Source of the DNA: Enterocloster aldenensis
GTDB taxonomy: Bacteria > Bacillota > Clostridia > Lachnospirales > Lachnospiraceae
Length of the DNA stretch: 64,000 bases
Reading direction: 5' to 3'
NCBI RefSeq assembly: GCF_003434055.1
Contig: NZ_QVEX01000002.1
Coordinates: 361,324-425,323 of the forward strand
The translations under genes were made by a program, and so were the position numbers. The first letter of the stretch is position 1; each line of letters begins with the position of its first letter. Positions 41,600-51,149 of the stretch are shown here, piece after piece. The notes under the pieces are model-generated. The model searched no databases and was not told the origin of the DNA. It worked only from the letters and a program-made list of their open reading frames with translations.

Positions 41600-43168
41600 A
41601 TGGCATACTTAGGAACCATTGTCCGTCATCTGGAAACCGCCTTCCATGTGAAGGTACACGGTCAGTTCCATACACGGACTGAAATTGAAGGGACGCGCTT
41701 CCTTACACCGGAACAGGAAACAGACCCGGAATACGGGGACAAGCTGCTTTATGTCGCATGTTCCAGGACAGGGGCCACTGCCTGGGACCCCCAGGCCGCA
41801 GCGCCCTTCCGCCGTCTGCCGAACATCCTGTTAACCGGGCATGATACGCCCCCGGACACCCCCGGCATCTTATACATCCGGGAAGCCCTGGATGCCTGCC
41901 AGGTATTCAACGCCATCCAGGAGGTCATCTTCCGGCATTATACGCTGAAACTGAAGCAGGAGGAGTTATTCCAGTCACTGCACAGTGACAACGGGATTGC
42001 AGGCATGGCCCATGTGGCCCATACCTTTCTTGGCAACCCAGTCACCATCTGCGATACCAGCTTCTCGGTCATTGCCGCCAGCCCGGTTGTGAAGGACGCG
42101 GACAATCTGGAGGAACGGCACGGGCGTCTTTACCTGAAGGATTCCCTGTTCCAGAACATGGCGGACCAGAACATCATCCGCCACATCTACTCCTCCGCCG
42201 TGCCGTATCTAACCGCCCTGGACGATTATCCCTATCAATGGGTATTTGAAAGCATACGCATCCACCACGCCGTGGTGGGTTATATCTGTGTCAGGGGTAC
42301 GGTGCGGGAATTCACGGAAGATGATTTAGAATTCATTGATGTATTTTCCAAGATGCTTTCCATTGAAATGCAGAAGGATTCCAGTTACCGCCATCCCACG
42401 GGCCTGAAATACGAGTACTTCCTTACGGAGCTGCTGGAAGGACATTTTGACCGGGCCGGGTACATTGCCAGCCGCCTGATCCAGCTGGGACGCGCCCAGA
42501 TGCCCTATTACACAATCCTGCTCCTTAAGTTCACCGAGCCGTCCCGCAAACCGCGTCCGTACAAAGGATATTTTGAACAGCTTCTGTCCCTTCTGCCAAG
42601 CTGCATGGTGGTGGTGTTCCACGGCGACCTGACCGTCCTGCTTCCCAGCGGCAGCGGGGAACCGTTTTGCGAAACAGGAAGGAACCGGTTCGCTGCCTTC
42701 TTACAGTTAAACCACATGCAGGCTTATGTCAGCTATCCTTACACGGATATTGCAAAGAGCAGCATCTATTGGCGGCAGGTCAAGGAACTGTCCCTGCTCC
42801 ATGAAAAAACCGGCCTCCCAAAGGACCGGCATTTCATCTATTATGAACAACATTATCTGGAACATGGCTTCTGTCAGTATAAGGATACCGGGCTTTTAGC
42901 CGCCAGCATCCACCCGGTCATCACGCAGATGACGGAATATGACCGCACCGCCAACACGGAATACGCCAGGACACTCCGGATCTATCTTGCAAAGAACCGG
43001 AATGCCCTGGCCGCTGCCGGGGAACTGCATATTCATAAAAGCACCTTTTTCTACAGGCTGGGAAAAATGGCCGATTTGTTCGGCATTGATATGAATGACG
43101 GCCTGGCTTTGTTCAGCTATGAGTATTCCTTCCGGGTGCTGGATTATCTTGGCCTGGGGTCTGTTTGA
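41600..43168 (+). CDS. PucR/CdaR-type transcriptional regulator (2)
   Basis: A 522-residue regulator similar in plan to regulator 1. An N-terminal sensor region with no purine domain is followed by a GAF-like or CdaR middle part (NPVTICDTSFSVIAASPVVK). The C-terminal PucR helix-turn-helix is AAGELHIHKSTFFYRLGKMA near residues 480-500. Start 41600 follows TTGGAGG. It is divergent from the iron-sulfur flavoprotein gene, and its 3' end overlaps the convergent AllA-like gene by 56 bp. Control of the reductase operon is likely. Confidence 0.85.
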   Translation: MAYLGTIVRHLETAFHVKVHGQFHTRTEIEGTRFLTPEQETDPEYGDKLLYVACSRTGATAWDPQAAAPFRRLPNILLTGHDTPPDTPGILYIREALDACQVFNAIQEVIFRHYTLKLKQEELFQSLHSDNGIAGMAHVAHTFLGNPVTICDTSFSVIAASPVVKDADNLEERHGRLYLKDSLFQNMADQNIIRHIYSSAVPYLTALDDYPYQWVFESIRIHHAVVGYICVRGTVREFTEDDLEFIDVFSKMLSIEMQKDSSYRHPTGLKYEYFLTELLEGHFDRAGYIASRLIQLGRAQMPYYTILLLKFTEPSRKPRPYKGYFEQLLSLLPSCMVVVFHGDLTVLLPSGSGEPFCETGRNRFAAFLQLNHMQAYVSYPYTDIAKSSIYWRQVKELSLLHEKTGLPKDRHFIYYEQHYLEHGFCQYKDTGLLAASIHPVITQMTEYDRTANTEYARTLRIYLAKNRNALAAAGELHIHKSTFFYRLGKMADLFGIDMNDGLALFSYEYSFRVLDYLGLGSV

Positions 43169-43655
43169 GGCGTCCGGAACACTGTACCAGTACCCTGTCC
43201 CCGGCCACCCGGACCCACAGGGCAGGAGCGGGGCCCTGGGAAGCAAGATAATAATAGGCGGTCCTCTTCCCGATGCCGTGGCATGCGTCATGCCAGATAT
43301 TCCGGTCCAGGACAGCCACATCCCCCGGATTCAGGATAAGGGCCCGCACATCTTCTGCCAGGGGCGGCTCATCCCCCCTGGCTTTTGCCACGCAAAGGAT
43401 GACCGGATCAGCGGCGCAGAACAGCGCCTCCTGGGTGTGGTCATGTTTCTCCATGGCCTTTAAAACATAGGGGGCGCCCATGCCCACGGTATATCCCAGA
43501 TGTCCTGGCGTATCGATTAACGGCGTCCTTGTCATATAGTCCTCAAATTCCTCCCCCAATGTCCTGTAAACCCGTTCCCGGTCCCCTGTCATATTATAAT
43601 AGGTACCGTATCCGGTAAAATCAAAATCCCTTATGTCCACTGCTTTCAGTATCAT
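43113..43655 (-). CDS. Ureidoglycolate-lyase (AllA)-like cupin protein
   Basis: A 180-residue protein. AllA releases urea from ureidoglycolate. The core here, KHDHTQEALFCAADPVILCV then LNPGDVAVLDRNIWHDACHG, follows the AllA pattern (a His and TQA-type strand, then a GDVAV..N.WH strand). The N-terminus has the AllA-like FDFTGYGTYYN segment. The last 20 residues overlap the end of regulator 2 and may be extra. No allantoinase or allantoate amidohydrolase is in the window, so the true substrate may be another ureide. Its ATG overlaps the permease stop (ATGA), so it is part of the ABC transporter operon. Confidence 0.62.
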   Translation of the reverse strand: MILKAVDIRDFDFTGYGTYYNMTGDRERVYRTLGEEFEDYMTRTPLIDTPGHLGYTVGMGAPYVLKAMEKHDHTQEALFCAADPVILCVAKARGDEPPLAEDVRALILNPGDVAVLDRNIWHDACHGIGKRTAYYYLASQGPAPALWVRVAGDRVLVQCSGRLKQTPGQDNPAPGRNTHS

Positions 43656-44557
43656 ACGGCCTCCTTTTTAAGCTCGTTTAAATTGGTCAGGCACATTACC
43701 ACGATTGTCACCACATACGGCGCCATCAGCACCAGCTGGGACGGTATGTTAAAGCTCTGCAGGCCCACGGAAAGCGCGTCCGCAAAGGAAAAGATAAAGC
43801 AGGCAAAAAAGGATTTCAGGGGGTCGCCCTTCCCGATACGGGCCGCGGACACGGCCAGGAAACCTTTGCCTGCAGACATGTTCTCCGTGAACATGGATAT
43901 GCCGCTCAGCGGAAGGAACGCGCCCGCGGCCCCTGCCAGGACGCCTGTGATGATAAGGCTTGCCCACTTATACTTTACCACGGACACGCCCGTTGTCTGT
44001 ACCGCCTTGTCATTGATACCCACGCCCCGCAGACGCAGCCCGAAGGGCGTCCTATACATGACGACCTGTGAAAGGATGACCACTGCAAATGCCATGTAGA
44101 CAAGGATGTTCTGGTTATTGAATATTTCATCCACCACCGGAATCCCGTCCAGGAAGGGCATGTGGATACTGCCAAAGCTCTTAATCCTTGGGTCCAGTAT
44201 GGAACCCCTGATATGGAATATATTGAACAGCAGCAGGGAGGTAAGCCCCCAGGAGCTCAGGTTCATGGCAATGCCCACCACAATGGGGTCTGATTTAAAA
44301 TGCAGCACAAAGGTCCCGAAAACAGCAGACATGACAATCCCTGCCACGATGCCGAATAAAAGCCCCATGAACGCATTTTCAAACAGATAACTTCCCCATG
44401 TGGCGAAAAACGCGCTTGTAAGAACATAGCTTTCCAGGCCGATGTTGAATATCTTTGCCTTATGTCCGAACACACTGCCCATTGCAGCCAGGGCCAGGGG
44501 CGCGGACAGCCGGATGGTGGCAGCTAGTGTGGAAACGCTGAATAATAATTGAAACAT
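43652..44557 (-). CDS. Nucleoside-type ABC transporter permease (2)
   Basis: A 301-residue membrane protein of the branched-chain/BMP-associated permease family (BPD_transp_2), like NupQ or YufQ. Eight or more hydrophobic helices are visible, with the family segment LSAPLALAAMGSVFGHKAKI FNIGLESYVL near the N-terminus and RTPFGLRLRGVGINDKAVQT in the cytoplasmic loop that contacts the ATPase. With the second permease it forms the membrane channel. Confidence 0.92.
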   Translation of the reverse strand: MFQLLFSVSTLAATIRLSAPLALAAMGSVFGHKAKIFNIGLESYVLTSAFFATWGSYLFENAFMGLLFGIVAGIVMSAVFGTFVLHFKSDPIVVGIAMNLSSWGLTSLLLFNIFHIRGSILDPRIKSFGSIHMPFLDGIPVVDEIFNNQNILVYMAFAVVILSQVVMYRTPFGLRLRGVGINDKAVQTTGVSVVKYKWASLIITGVLAGAAGAFLPLSGISMFTENMSAGKGFLAVSAARIGKGDPLKSFFACFIFSFADALSVGLQSFNIPSQLVLMAPYVVTIVVMCLTNLNELKKEAV

Positions 44558-44562
44558 ATCTT

Positions 44563-45648
44563 CTACACCTCCCCTTTCTGGCTGCGGAGCATCCGAAGCT
44601 GGCGTTTTTCACACAGCCACCTGTACAGGGCCTCGTAGTCCACGGCCACCAGTAGAACGAATACGGCCTGGAGCACGGAGATTACCAGACGGTTGGTATT
44701 GGTCACCCTTTCCATGTGGAAGGAACCGCTCTTTAACATTCCCCAGAATATGGAAATAAAAATGACTGCAATGGGATTGTTCTTGGCAATGGACGCAATC
44801 ATGACCCCGTCCCAGCCCAGATTGGTGGCAAATGCAGGCCTGAACTTGCCAAAGGAACCCGTCATCTCGGTTCCGCCGCAGACGCCTGCAATGAATCCGC
44901 TCAGCAGGAAAATCAGGATGAATGTCCTCTTATAGTTGATACCGCCGTATTTGGAAAACCGCAGGTTTTCCCCCACCATCTTCAGTTCATATCCCTTTAC
45001 CGTGTATTTATACAGAAGATACACCAGTATGGCGATTCCAAGGGCAATAAAAATAGCGGTGCTGGCGCTGGTCTTAGGTATGATGGTGCTAAGGCGCGCA
45101 GTGGGGAACATGTCCGGGGTGGCAATGGCGTCCGCCAGTTCGGAGGCGTCAAACCCCATATACTTGAAGGTCAGGTACTCGGTAAACAGGGAGGCCGCAT
45201 AATTTAACATCAGGGTGCAGATTAATTCATTTACATTCAGCGTCAGCTTTAAGATTGCCGGTATGAACGCAAACAGCATCCCGCCGATTCCGGCAGCTGC
45301 CAGACACAGCGGTATATGTATGATTTTCGGTACCGCAACCGATGCCCCGATGATGGCCGCGAGGAATGCACCGAAATACATCTGCCCTTCAATCCCCACA
45401 TTCCAGATTCCGGATTTAAATGCAATCACGGCCGCAATCCCTGTTATGATACTGGGCGTTGCCCAGCGGATGGTTGTCCCGATGGCGCTGACGCTTCCCA
45501 CGGAACCCGTGATCAGCGCCTGAAATGCCTCTGTGGGACTGTTTCCCTGGGAAAGTATGATACAGGTGCCGATCAGCATGACCATCAGCATGGATAAGAT
45601 GTATTTGAGGATTTCCAGCTTGGTATTCTGTGCCAGTCTAAATTTCAT
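44563..45648 (-). CDS. Nucleoside-type ABC transporter permease (1)
   Basis: A 361-residue membrane protein, partner of the next permease and like NupP or YufP. It has the larger N-terminal part (LEILKYILSMLMVMLIGTCI) and the family segments SGIWNVGIEGQMYFGAFLAA and NELICTLMLNYAASLFTEYL. The coupling loop is KGYELKMVGENLRFSKYGGI. Its start overlaps the ATPase gene by 11 nt and five nt separate it from the second permease. Confidence 0.92.
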   Translation of the reverse strand: MKFRLAQNTKLEILKYILSMLMVMLIGTCIILSQGNSPTEAFQALITGSVGSVSAIGTTIRWATPSIITGIAAVIAFKSGIWNVGIEGQMYFGAFLAAIIGASVAVPKIIHIPLCLAAAGIGGMLFAFIPAILKLTLNVNELICTLMLNYAASLFTEYLTFKYMGFDASELADAIATPDMFPTARLSTIIPKTSASTAIFIALGIAILVYLLYKYTVKGYELKMVGENLRFSKYGGINYKRTFILIFLLSGFIAGVCGGTEMTGSFGKFRPAFATNLGWDGVMIASIAKNNPIAVIFISIFWGMLKSGSFHMERVTNTNRLVISVLQAVFVLLVAVDYEALYRWLCEKRQLRMLRSQKGEV

Positions 45649-47164
45649 CCCTCTTCCCTCCTAACATGTACAGTCCTATGGTCTTTTCGTCTAAATCCGG
45701 CGTGTTTTCCAGGTTCCCCACAATCTCGCCGTTATACATGACCAGGATCCGGTCGGACAGTTCCATCACCTCGCCCAGCTCATGGCTGACCAAAAGCACG
45801 GAAACGCCTTTCCCGGCAATGTCGATGATTTTCTGCCAGATAAACTCTATGGCGCCCACATCAATTCCCCTGGTGGGGTCCTCTATGATCAGGAGGTCAT
45901 TATCCTGGAGGAATTCACGGCCCACAATGGCCTTCTGGATATTGCCGCCTGACAAGGTGCCCATCTTATCATGGATATCCTGGGTCTTTACCTGGAACTG
46001 TTCCACCACTTTCCTGGTAAAATCCTCAGCTTCCTTTTTATTCACAAGAAGGGGGTTCCTGAACCTGTGGGCCACATGATAACCCATGATGCAGTTTTCC
46101 ACCAGGCTGCAGTCCGTGCTGCATCCCGTGGCCAGACGGTCCTGGGGCACGTATCCGATCTTCTTTTCCCGTTTTTCCTTTGGCGTGGCAAAGGTTATGT
46201 CCTGGCCTTTATATGTAATCGTTCCGGTCTTCGGCTTCCTCAGTCCGAAGACCGCCTCTATCAGTTCACCCTGTCCAGAGCCGGCAACACCTGCGATTCC
46301 CACAATCTCGCCTTTTTTTACTGACAGGTCCACGTTCTTTACTTTCTCAATCCCATCGCTTCCCATAACAGTCAGCCCTTTTACGTCAAGCACCGTGCCG
46401 CCTGTATCTTTTTCCTGTTTGCTGGTATTAAACAGCACCTGGCGTCCCACCATAAGGCTTGCCAGCCCATGCTCGTCCGTATCCCCAGGATACAGGTTCC
46501 CGGTCACCTCGCCGTTTTTCAAAACCGTGATGTAATCTGATATCTCCATTACTTCCTTAAGCTTATGGGTAATCAGGATAACGGTCTTACCGTGCTTTGT
46601 CAGGTAACGGATTGCCTGGAACAGCCCCTCGATGCCCTGGGGTGTCAGCACGGCCGTGGGCTCATCCAGAATAATAAGCTCCGCGCCTTTATACAGTATC
46701 TTTACGATTTCAACCTGCTGGAGAAGGGATACGGGGAGATCCTCCGCCCGTTCATCCAGAGGAATGGAAAAACCATACTTGTGTGCAATCTCCTCAATAT
46801 CTTTTTTGGCAGCCTTCTTGTCCAGGAATCCCCCTGCCTTTTTTGTCTCATATCCCATCATCAGGTTTTCCAGCACCGTAAGCTCGGGAAACAGCATGAA
46901 TTCCTGGTGCACCATCCCAATCCCGCACCTGGTGGCATCATTGGGGTTCCTGAATACCGCCTTGCGCCCCTTAACGATTATTTCCCCTTTGCTGGGTTTA
47001 TAAATACCGGATATCATATTCATCAGCGTACTTTTGCCGGCCCCATTTTCCCCGATGATGGAGTGCACGGTACCCTTCTTAACAGTCAGGCTGATGTCAT
47101 TGTTTGCCACCAGCTGCCCAAAGTACTTTGAAATGTGTTTTACCTCAAGGATAATTTCATCCAT
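45638..47164 (-). CDS. Nucleoside-type ABC transporter ATP-binding protein
   Basis: A 508-residue tandem ATPase with two nucleotide-binding domains. The first has Walker A IGENGAGKST near residues 35-44. The second has a degenerate Walker A (GVAGSGQGEL), the normal case for this family, with signature LSGGNIQKAIVGRE. ELIILDEPTAVLTPQ is Walker B. The family (RbsA/NupO/YufO) serves sugar or nucleoside importers; the pairing with a BMP lipoprotein indicates nucleosides. Start at 47164 (GGGAGGG seven nt upstream) rather than the longer frame. Confidence 0.93.
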   Translation of the reverse strand: MDEIILEVKHISKYFGQLVANNDISLTVKKGTVHSIIGENGAGKSTLMNMISGIYKPSKGEIIVKGRKAVFRNPNDATRCGIGMVHQEFMLFPELTVLENLMMGYETKKAGGFLDKKAAKKDIEEIAHKYGFSIPLDERAEDLPVSLLQQVEIVKILYKGAELIILDEPTAVLTPQGIEGLFQAIRYLTKHGKTVILITHKLKEVMEISDYITVLKNGEVTGNLYPGDTDEHGLASLMVGRQVLFNTSKQEKDTGGTVLDVKGLTVMGSDGIEKVKNVDLSVKKGEIVGIAGVAGSGQGELIEAVFGLRKPKTGTITYKGQDITFATPKEKREKKIGYVPQDRLATGCSTDCSLVENCIMGYHVAHRFRNPLLVNKKEAEDFTRKVVEQFQVKTQDIHDKMGTLSGGNIQKAIVGREFLQDNDLLIIEDPTRGIDVGAIEFIWQKIIDIAGKGVSVLLVSHELGEVMELSDRILVMYNGEIVGNLENTPDLDEKTIGLYMLGGKRDEI

Positions 47165-47270
47165 AAGATCCCTCCCTTTTAAGGAATTCTCCGGCAGCAA
47201 GGTAAACTGCCGGAGAATATTCCCGCCCCCTGCCGGGGCGTAAGCCGTGTCAGGGTATGTCTTAAATCCC

Positions 47271-48377
47271 CTAATCGGCGGTGTCCTTTGTCACATCAAT
47301 GGTTCCTGCTTTTATGTCTTGGGTAACCTTTTCCACTGTCTCCTGAAGCTCAGGCGTCAGCTTGTCAAATTCCTGCTGGGTATACATCGGAAGATCCTGG
47401 GCCAGTCCATACTCCTTGTCCCCGCCCTCAAAGGTCCCGTCAAAGGAGGCTTTTCCTTCTCTGTACAAAGCCTCGTCAATGGGCTTTAGGGCGGACCAGA
47501 TGACGCTCTTTCCCACATCGCCCTGATAATCATCGCTGCCGATGCATTTTACATTCAGCTCATCACAGCCCGCAATGACGCCCAGGCCGCTTCTGGACGC
47601 GGACTGGAAGATTAAGTCAACGCCCTCGTTCTGAATCATCAGCTTGGCAACCTCCTGCCCCTTGACAGGATCCTGGTCATTGCCCACATAAGCCACGGAC
47701 ACCTGGATGGACGGGTCTACATAGTGGACCCCATGGATGAACCCATCCCTGTACTTGCGGCTGACCGGGCGGTCTGCATGGGCAATGAAGCCTACCTTCT
47801 TCTTTTCCGTGTTATTGGCAGCAACCACGCCTGCAATAAAGGAGGATTCAGACGGATCCACGGATACGGAGCTTACATTGGGCTCATTGGTTTCCATATA
47901 TACATCGCACAGGACAAAATCCGTATCCTTGTATTCAGGCGCAAGCCTCAGTGCAATCTCCGACAGGTCGCCCCACATGGTATAAACAGGGTTGTACCCC
48001 ATGTCTGCCATGGCGCGGACCTGGTCCTCATACTCGGCCTTGTCCAGTGTCTCCACAATCTTTAATTCGGCTCCCTCTTCATCTGCCAGGCGCTGCAGGC
48101 CCTTGACGCAAAGGGCAATGAACGGGTCCCCAACAGGTGACGGGATCAAGAGGCCAATTACCTTTTTCTCATCGCTTTTCCCTTCCCCTGCCTTGCTCTC
48201 CTTTGCAGCCCCACCTGTCTCCGGCGTCTTGGCAGATGCGTCCGGCCCTGCATCCGTCTGCCCTGCCGCGGCTGTCCCGCTTTCTGCGGTCTGCGCCGTC
48301 TTCCCACAGCCGGCCAGTACGGTTGATAACCCCAGTGCAACACACAATGTAACCGCTGCTAATTTCTTCACTCTCAT
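47271..48377 (-). CDS. BMP-family substrate-binding lipoprotein
   Basis: A 368-residue lipoprotein with signal peptide MRVKKLAAVTLCVALGLSTV and lipobox LAGC (Cys24), then an Ala/Gly/Thr/Glu-rich linker to about residue 75. The mature part is a BMP (PnrA-like, Med) periplasmic-binding fold (KKVIGLLIPSPVGDPFIALC). BMP proteins bind purine nucleosides, though autoinducer-like ligands also occur. Start 48377 follows GGGAAGG. It lies upstream of the ATPase and permeases in the same operon. Confidence 0.92.
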   Translation of the reverse strand: MRVKKLAAVTLCVALGLSTVLAGCGKTAQTAESGTAAAGQTDAGPDASAKTPETGGAAKESKAGEGKSDEKKVIGLLIPSPVGDPFIALCVKGLQRLADEEGAELKIVETLDKAEYEDQVRAMADMGYNPVYTMWGDLSEIALRLAPEYKDTDFVLCDVYMETNEPNVSSVSVDPSESSFIAGVVAANNTEKKKVGFIAHADRPVSRKYRDGFIHGVHYVDPSIQVSVAYVGNDQDPVKGQEVAKLMIQNEGVDLIFQSASRSGLGVIAGCDELNVKCIGSDDYQGDVGKSVIWSALKPIDEALYREGKASFDGTFEGGDKEYGLAQDLPMYTQQEFDKLTPELQETVEKVTQDIKAGTIDVTKDTAD

Positions 48378-48400
48378 AATTGATCCTTCCCTTCTCATGT

Positions 48401-49807
48401 TTAATTATATTTCAGAATGGCATCCGTGGTCTTTTTGGATAATGACGTTATGGACTGGCTTTCCATGGTCCTCACATAGGTGTCTAACTGGTCCCTGAGG
48501 GGAGCAACAAATTTATCATCCAGTGCATCCAGTCCAAGCATTACCCCATATGCATGTCCAATGGGTCCGCCCGTGCAGTCATTATCCTGACCTGCCATCA
48601 TCAATATCGTCATGGCGCGCTCAAAGCTGTTGCCTGCAAAACGGATTGCAACGACCTCTGCAGCCAGGTTCGGATACGCATGTACCCAGTTGTATTCCTT
48701 ATATTTTTCCTCACACAGTTCCCAAGCCTGGCGGTAATCCCTGGACTGTCCGCAGGCCTGGCATGCAAATGCAAGGACGCTGTAGAATTCGCTGTCACGG
48801 GGAATCATCCGCATGGCCTTGTCAAGGATTACCTGCATGTCGGTTTCCACATAAGCCATGGAGACAATGAGCGCGTTAAACACCTCTGCCAGGATACCGT
48901 TGTTGTGATGGGAAACGCATCCGTCCCTCCAGGCCAGTTCTGCCGCCATCCTTGGGTTTGCGGGTGCCAGGGCGCCGCAGATGGCGGCACGCATGGCGGC
49001 CCCGATCATTTCACGGTAAGGATTGGCCACATAACCGCTTTCCGGCGGATAGATGCCGTGGCGCAGATGGTTCAGCGCAATCTCCTCCGCCGTATAAGCA
49101 AAGGGGATATATCCCACCCATTTATCCGCTATGTCCTCTGAGGTAATATCATATCCCTTTTCCCGGAACGCCTCCAAAAGGGCCAGTTCAAATGTAATGT
49201 CGTCGTTCAGGGTTTCCGGCGGTTTCACATATTCCGTTATTTCACCGAAAACCTCCCATATCCTGGAGGATTTAAACCCTTCCACCGCAGTTCCCAGGGC
49301 GGAGCCAATGATTTCCCCCAGCCATCCTGCATGGACCTTCTCAAAGAGCGCCTCCTGTCCAGGCAGCTTATAGTCCGGATATTCCTGGAACTTCACAGAT
49401 TGCGCATACTGCTCAAAGCTGTTGTAAACCGTGTAGGACCAGTATGGATGGCTTTCTATCTTGGGCGCCTCTGCCAGGGCTTTGAATACCCGCGCATTGA
49501 TGATCTGCAGGTCTATGAGCCTGTCCTCATCAATGGCCTTAAATGCTTCCGTGATCAGCAGGTCCGCCTCCTGCACATCGTACCCCATGTTCCTCATGCT
49601 GGAAATTGCACCCAGCATCTTGGAATAGGGCGCCTTGGATTCCGGCAGCGGCTTAATCCATGCCCCCTTTCCGGTTTCCAGCATCTGCCTTGCTTCCTCC
49701 AGGAATTTTCCCTCCAATAAGTTATCCCACTGGATTAAATCCGTACGGTCCCTTACCGGAATTGCGTCACAGAAAAATTCATAGTCGTATTCCCATGCTC
49801 TTTTCAT
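48401..49807 (-). CDS. ADP-ribosylglycohydrolase-family protein
   Basis: A 468-residue protein. After a 160-residue N-terminal extension it has the ARH core: GWLGEIIGSALGTAVEGFKS, TLNDDITFELALLEAF, and the second metal site AGQDNDCTGGPIGHAYGVML. Family enzymes cut N- or O-glycosidic bonds to ribose using two Mg ions. Being first in an operon with a nucleoside-type importer, it may hydrolyse an imported N-riboside rather than an ADP-ribosylated protein (inference). AAGGAG site; its promoter faces the PucR gene. Confidence 0.83.
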   Translation of the reverse strand: MKRAWEYDYEFFCDAIPVRDRTDLIQWDNLLEGKFLEEARQMLETGKGAWIKPLPESKAPYSKMLGAISSMRNMGYDVQEADLLITEAFKAIDEDRLIDLQIINARVFKALAEAPKIESHPYWSYTVYNSFEQYAQSVKFQEYPDYKLPGQEALFEKVHAGWLGEIIGSALGTAVEGFKSSRIWEVFGEITEYVKPPETLNDDITFELALLEAFREKGYDITSEDIADKWVGYIPFAYTAEEIALNHLRHGIYPPESGYVANPYREMIGAAMRAAICGALAPANPRMAAELAWRDGCVSHHNNGILAEVFNALIVSMAYVETDMQVILDKAMRMIPRDSEFYSVLAFACQACGQSRDYRQAWELCEEKYKEYNWVHAYPNLAAEVVAIRFAGNSFERAMTILMMAGQDNDCTGGPIGHAYGVMLGLDALDDKFVAPLRDQLDTYVRTMESQSITSLSKKTTDAILKYN

Positions 49808-49905
49808 AATGATTTCTCCTTGTATTCATATTTTTTGTCTGTTCCACACAATTGTTCCATGTTATTCTTCGTTCCCCCCACACATGTATGCCTATCCTGT
49901 CTTTT

Positions 49906-49934
49906 AGTATAATTTTAGGTACTATCTTCAGCAA
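49906..49934 (-). promoter_or_regulatory. Promoter of the ADP-ribosylglycohydrolase/ABC operon
   Basis: On the minus strand TTGCTG (49929-49934), 17 nt, TATACT (49906-49911), about 100 nt before the ATG. The regulator gene starts 21 nt from the -35 on the other strand. Two TGTTCCA direct repeats (49838-49858 region) lie in the leader. Confidence 0.5.
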
Positions 49935-49955
49935 ACAATGAAAGGAGTAACAACA

Positions 49956-51149
49956 ATGGCTATTTACTGTGAAGATCTGTTTAAACTGTCCTCCTTCCGC
50001 GACGCCCGGTTAAGGGGCGGCAGGACCGGCCTGGGGAGGAAAATCACCTGGCCTTACGTGGGCGCCACCCCAAGCGTATCCCAATGGCTCCACGGAGGCG
50101 AGCTCCTCTTCCTGACAGGAGTGGGTATCCCCTCGGACGATGAATCCCTGCTGAACCTGGTTGATGAATGCATCCAGAAAAACCTATCCGGCATCGTTTT
50201 CCTGCTCAATCCCCAATACATACCTGAAATCCCTGAGGCGGTAATTGAGAAAGCGGACCAGGAAGGGCTTCCCGTGTTCCAGATGCCCTGGGATGTGAAG
50301 CTGATTGACGCGACCCGGGAAATCATTGAACTGATGGAGCAGGTGAAGGAGAAAAGCAAGAATGTCCGCTTCTTCCTTGAAAGCCTGCTTTTTTCCAACA
50401 ACAGCGACATTGACTCCATCATGCATTTTTATAACATCCGGCTTCATTCCCAATACTGTATATGCGTGGTGGAATCCGCGGACAATGTATTCTCAGAAGC
50501 CATTGAATCCAATTTCCAGCACCTGTCTGCCTCCGTACGGAATATTGCCCTGTCCAGCCGTCTGGCCATCCTCAGCTGTTCCTATGCCAACCGGCTGATT
50601 TTTCTTTTGACAGCCGACAGCAAAAGCGATACCGTCTATCTCCAGAACACCATATCGAACAACTTTGAATACATACAGGCGCTTCACGCGTCCAGGGGAG
50701 GTTTCATGAAAATGGCGTTCAGCCGCACATTTACCAAACTGAATCAGATTAAACAATGCTACCATGAGATTACGGTGGCCCTGTCCACCAAAAACCTGCA
50801 CGCCCTGTTTCCCAACCACATCATCCATTACGAAAACCTGGGAATCTACCGCATCCTGTTTGAACTTGATAAAAATGAGTCCATCCGGGATTACTGCATG
50901 AAAAATATTGATCCCCTGATATCATACGATACCCAGCATTCATCCAGTCTCCTTGAGACACTCCGGCTTTATTTCATCAACAACTGCCATTCCAGCCAGA
51001 CCGCGCAGGCCCTGTTCATCCACAAGAATACCCTGGTCTACCGTTTATCCCTGATAAAAGAACTTCTCCACACGGATCTGTCCAATGCGCTGAAAAACCT
51101 GGAACTGTTCAACAGCATTCTCCTGTATGATTACCTTCATGCTGTTTAG
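49956..51149 (+). CDS. PucR-family purine catabolism regulator (3)
   Basis: A 397-residue regulator. Unlike the other two it has the N-terminal PucR domain (LSSFRDARLRGGRTGLGRKI TWPYV then WLHGGELLFLTGVGI). The C-terminal PucR helix-turn-helix is AQALFIHKNTLVYRLSLIKE near residues 345-365. Start 49956 follows AAAGGAG; the longer frame is promoter DNA. It sits between the ABC operon and the creatininase, in a purine/ureide context, so it is the likely local regulator. Its end overlaps the creatininase by four nt. Confidence 0.9.
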   Translation: MAIYCEDLFKLSSFRDARLRGGRTGLGRKITWPYVGATPSVSQWLHGGELLFLTGVGIPSDDESLLNLVDECIQKNLSGIVFLLNPQYIPEIPEAVIEKADQEGLPVFQMPWDVKLIDATREIIELMEQVKEKSKNVRFFLESLLFSNNSDIDSIMHFYNIRLHSQYCICVVESADNVFSEAIESNFQHLSASVRNIALSSRLAILSCSYANRLIFLLTADSKSDTVYLQNTISNNFEYIQALHASRGGFMKMAFSRTFTKLNQIKQCYHEITVALSTKNLHALFPNHIIHYENLGIYRILFELDKNESIRDYCMKNIDPLISYDTQHSSSLLETLRLYFINNCHSSQTAQALFIHKNTLVYRLSLIKELLHTDLSNALKNLELFNSILLYDYLHAV

